Shown one piece after another: positions 6,075 through 6,841 of a stretch of 6,841 nt of DNA. The stretch spans positions 1 through 6,841 of the forward strand of contig JBQTHP010000095.1 in the NCBI GenBank assembly GCA_052389755.1. The letters run 5' to 3'. The DNA comes from JBQTHP01 sp052389755 (lineage in GTDB: Bacteria; Pseudomonadota; Gammaproteobacteria; Steroidobacterales; Steroidobacteraceae). How positions within the stretch are numbered: position 1 is the first letter of the stretch; each line of letters starts with the position of its first letter. Made by a program: the position numbers and the translations under genes. The notes below the pieces were generated by a model that worked only from the letters and a program-made list of their open reading frames with translations, was not told the origin of the DNA and did not search any database.

Positions 6075-6841
6075 ATGTATCGCGCTCCGCTCGAAGACAT
6101 CTTCTTCGCGCTCGACGACGTGATCGGCCACGAGCGGCTCGCCGGTCTCGCCGGCTTCGAGGATTACTCGACAGAGCTCGCCGAATCGATCCTGAACGAA
6201 GCGGCCAAATTCGCGGAAGGCGTCCTTGCACCGCTCAACCGCACGGGGGATGAGGAGGGATCGAAATGGACGCCCGACGGCGTCGTGACGCCCAGGGGGT
6301 TCAAGGCCGCGTATCGACAATTCGTCGACGGCGGTTGGCCGCAGCTCACGGCCGACCCGGAATTCGGCGGGCAGGGCGTACCGCATGTCCTCGCGACCGC
6401 CGTTCAGGAACTGTGGGGAGCCTCGAACCTGGCCTTCAAGCTCTGTCCGATGCTGACTCAGGGCGCCATCGAGGCGCTGGAGCTCAGCGGCACGCCCGAG
6501 CAGAAGCGCCGGTTCCTGCCGAAGATGGTACGCGGGGAGTGGACCGGCACGATGTGTCTGACCGAGCCGCAGGCGGGTTCGGATCTCGGGCAGATACGCA
6601 CGCGCGCGGTGCCGTCAGGTGATCACTTTCGCATCTTCGGACAGAAGATCTTCATCACCTGGGGCGACCACGATTACACCGAGAACATCGTGCACATGGT
6701 GCTCGCGCGCGTCGAGGGCGCTCCAGCCGGCGTGAAGGGCGTCTCGCTCTTCATCGTGCCGAAGGTCAACGTGAAGGCCGACGGCTCGCTCGGCGCCCGC
6801 AACGAAGTGAAGTGCCTGAAGATCGAGGAGAAGCTCGGCAT
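6075..6841 (+). CDS. Acyl-CoA dehydrogenase (FadE1/DmdC-like), 3'-truncated by the window
   Basis: The first 255 codons of a flavoprotein that introduces a trans-2 double bond into acyl-CoA; the frame is open to the window end. The N-terminus MYRAPLEDIFFALDDV fits the short AcylCoA_DH_N domain that marks the roughly 600-residue subgroup, including Pseudomonas FadE1/FadE2-like enzymes and DmdC (3-methylmercaptopropionyl-CoA dehydrogenase). A helical domain follows (about 40-155, including WPQLTADPEFGGQGVP). The beta domain then carries the signature MCLTEPQAGSDLGQIRT (residues 160-176) and KIFITWGDHDY (191-201), both typical of flavin and substrate binding. It breaks off at IEEKLG, just before the usual H-G-S/A-P-T-C region. 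The catalytic Glu lies in the missing C-terminal part. Chain-length preference cannot be read here; a beta-oxidation role is the default, and a strict DmdC role is not supported. Its ATG is 6 bases after the LysR stop, so co-transcription with LysR is likely. Confidence 0.92.
   Translation, partial: MYRAPLEDIFFALDDVIGHERLAGLAGFEDYSTELAESILNEAAKFAEGVLAPLNRTGDEEGSKWTPDGVVTPRGFKAAYRQFVDGGWPQLTADPEFGGQGVPHVLATAVQELWGASNLAFKLCPMLTQGAIEALELSGTPEQKRRFLPKMVRGEWTGTMCLTEPQAGSDLGQIRTRAVPSGDHFRIFGQKIFITWGDHDYTENIVHMVLARVEGAPAGVKGVSLFIVPKVNVKADGSLGARNEVKCLKIEEKLG

Noticed and set aside
6266..6622. Small + strand open frame of 118 codons
   Set aside because: It is a frame-shifted shadow of the acyl-CoA dehydrogenase, whose continuous frame from 6075 carries recognisable motifs.
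1..6841. CRISPR arrays, tRNA/rRNA genes, insertion sequences, toxin-antitoxin or defence genes
   Set aside because: None seen: no spaced direct repeats, tRNA-like cloverleaf, transposase or phage-type motifs on either strand.

Overview
The window is GC-rich, densely packed chromosomal DNA. Long spurious open frames occur on both strands, as expected at high GC, and real genes abut or overlap by 4 bases. The gene families (a Pseudomonas-type NagF/NagE phosphotransferase system, a LysR regulator, a DUF1993 protein and an AcylCoA_DH_N-type acyl-CoA dehydrogenase) point to a proteobacterium, most likely gamma (Xanthomonadales/Nevskiales/Pseudomonas-like) or beta. The sequence alone does not fix the genus.

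Region 1 (1-4521, + strand) is the 3' part of an N-acetylglucosamine / chitin-oligosaccharide utilisation operon. It has three genes: the tail of a probable GH20 beta-N-acetylhexosaminidase (accessory C-terminal domain only), nagF (a fused EIIA-HPr-Enzyme I protein), and nagE (the membrane EIIC-EIIB permease with an extra, degenerate EIIB-like domain). Both junctions are 4-base stop/start overlaps (ATGA and GTGA), so the three are almost certainly co-transcribed and translationally coupled. Together they make a self-contained pathway. The hexosaminidase would release GlcNAc. NagE would import it as GlcNAc-6-phosphate. NagF would carry phosphate from PEP through His451 (EI), His178 (HPr) and His71 (EIIA) to Cys426 of the NagE EIIB domain. 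nagA, nagB and the regulator are presumably upstream, outside the window.

Region 2 (4522-5028, - strand) is a DUF1993 gene that converges on nagE with no base between the two stop codons. Its start codon lies just downstream of a -10-like box, so its mRNA may be leaderless.

Region 3 (5029-6841) opens with an 86-bp divergent intergenic region, followed by a LysR-type regulator and then the first 255 codons of an acyl-CoA dehydrogenase of the DmdC/FadE1-like group. The junction between these two genes is a 60-bp nested palindrome (6013-6072) resembling dispersed REP/BIME-type elements. It encodes the last 18 codons and stop of the LysR protein, and its right arm supplies the purine-rich ribosome-binding region of the dehydrogenase gene.

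Most of the window is well-known biology. The points worth a second look are the inactive-looking second EIIB domain of NagE and the palindromic element that reshapes the LysR/acyl-CoA dehydrogenase junction.
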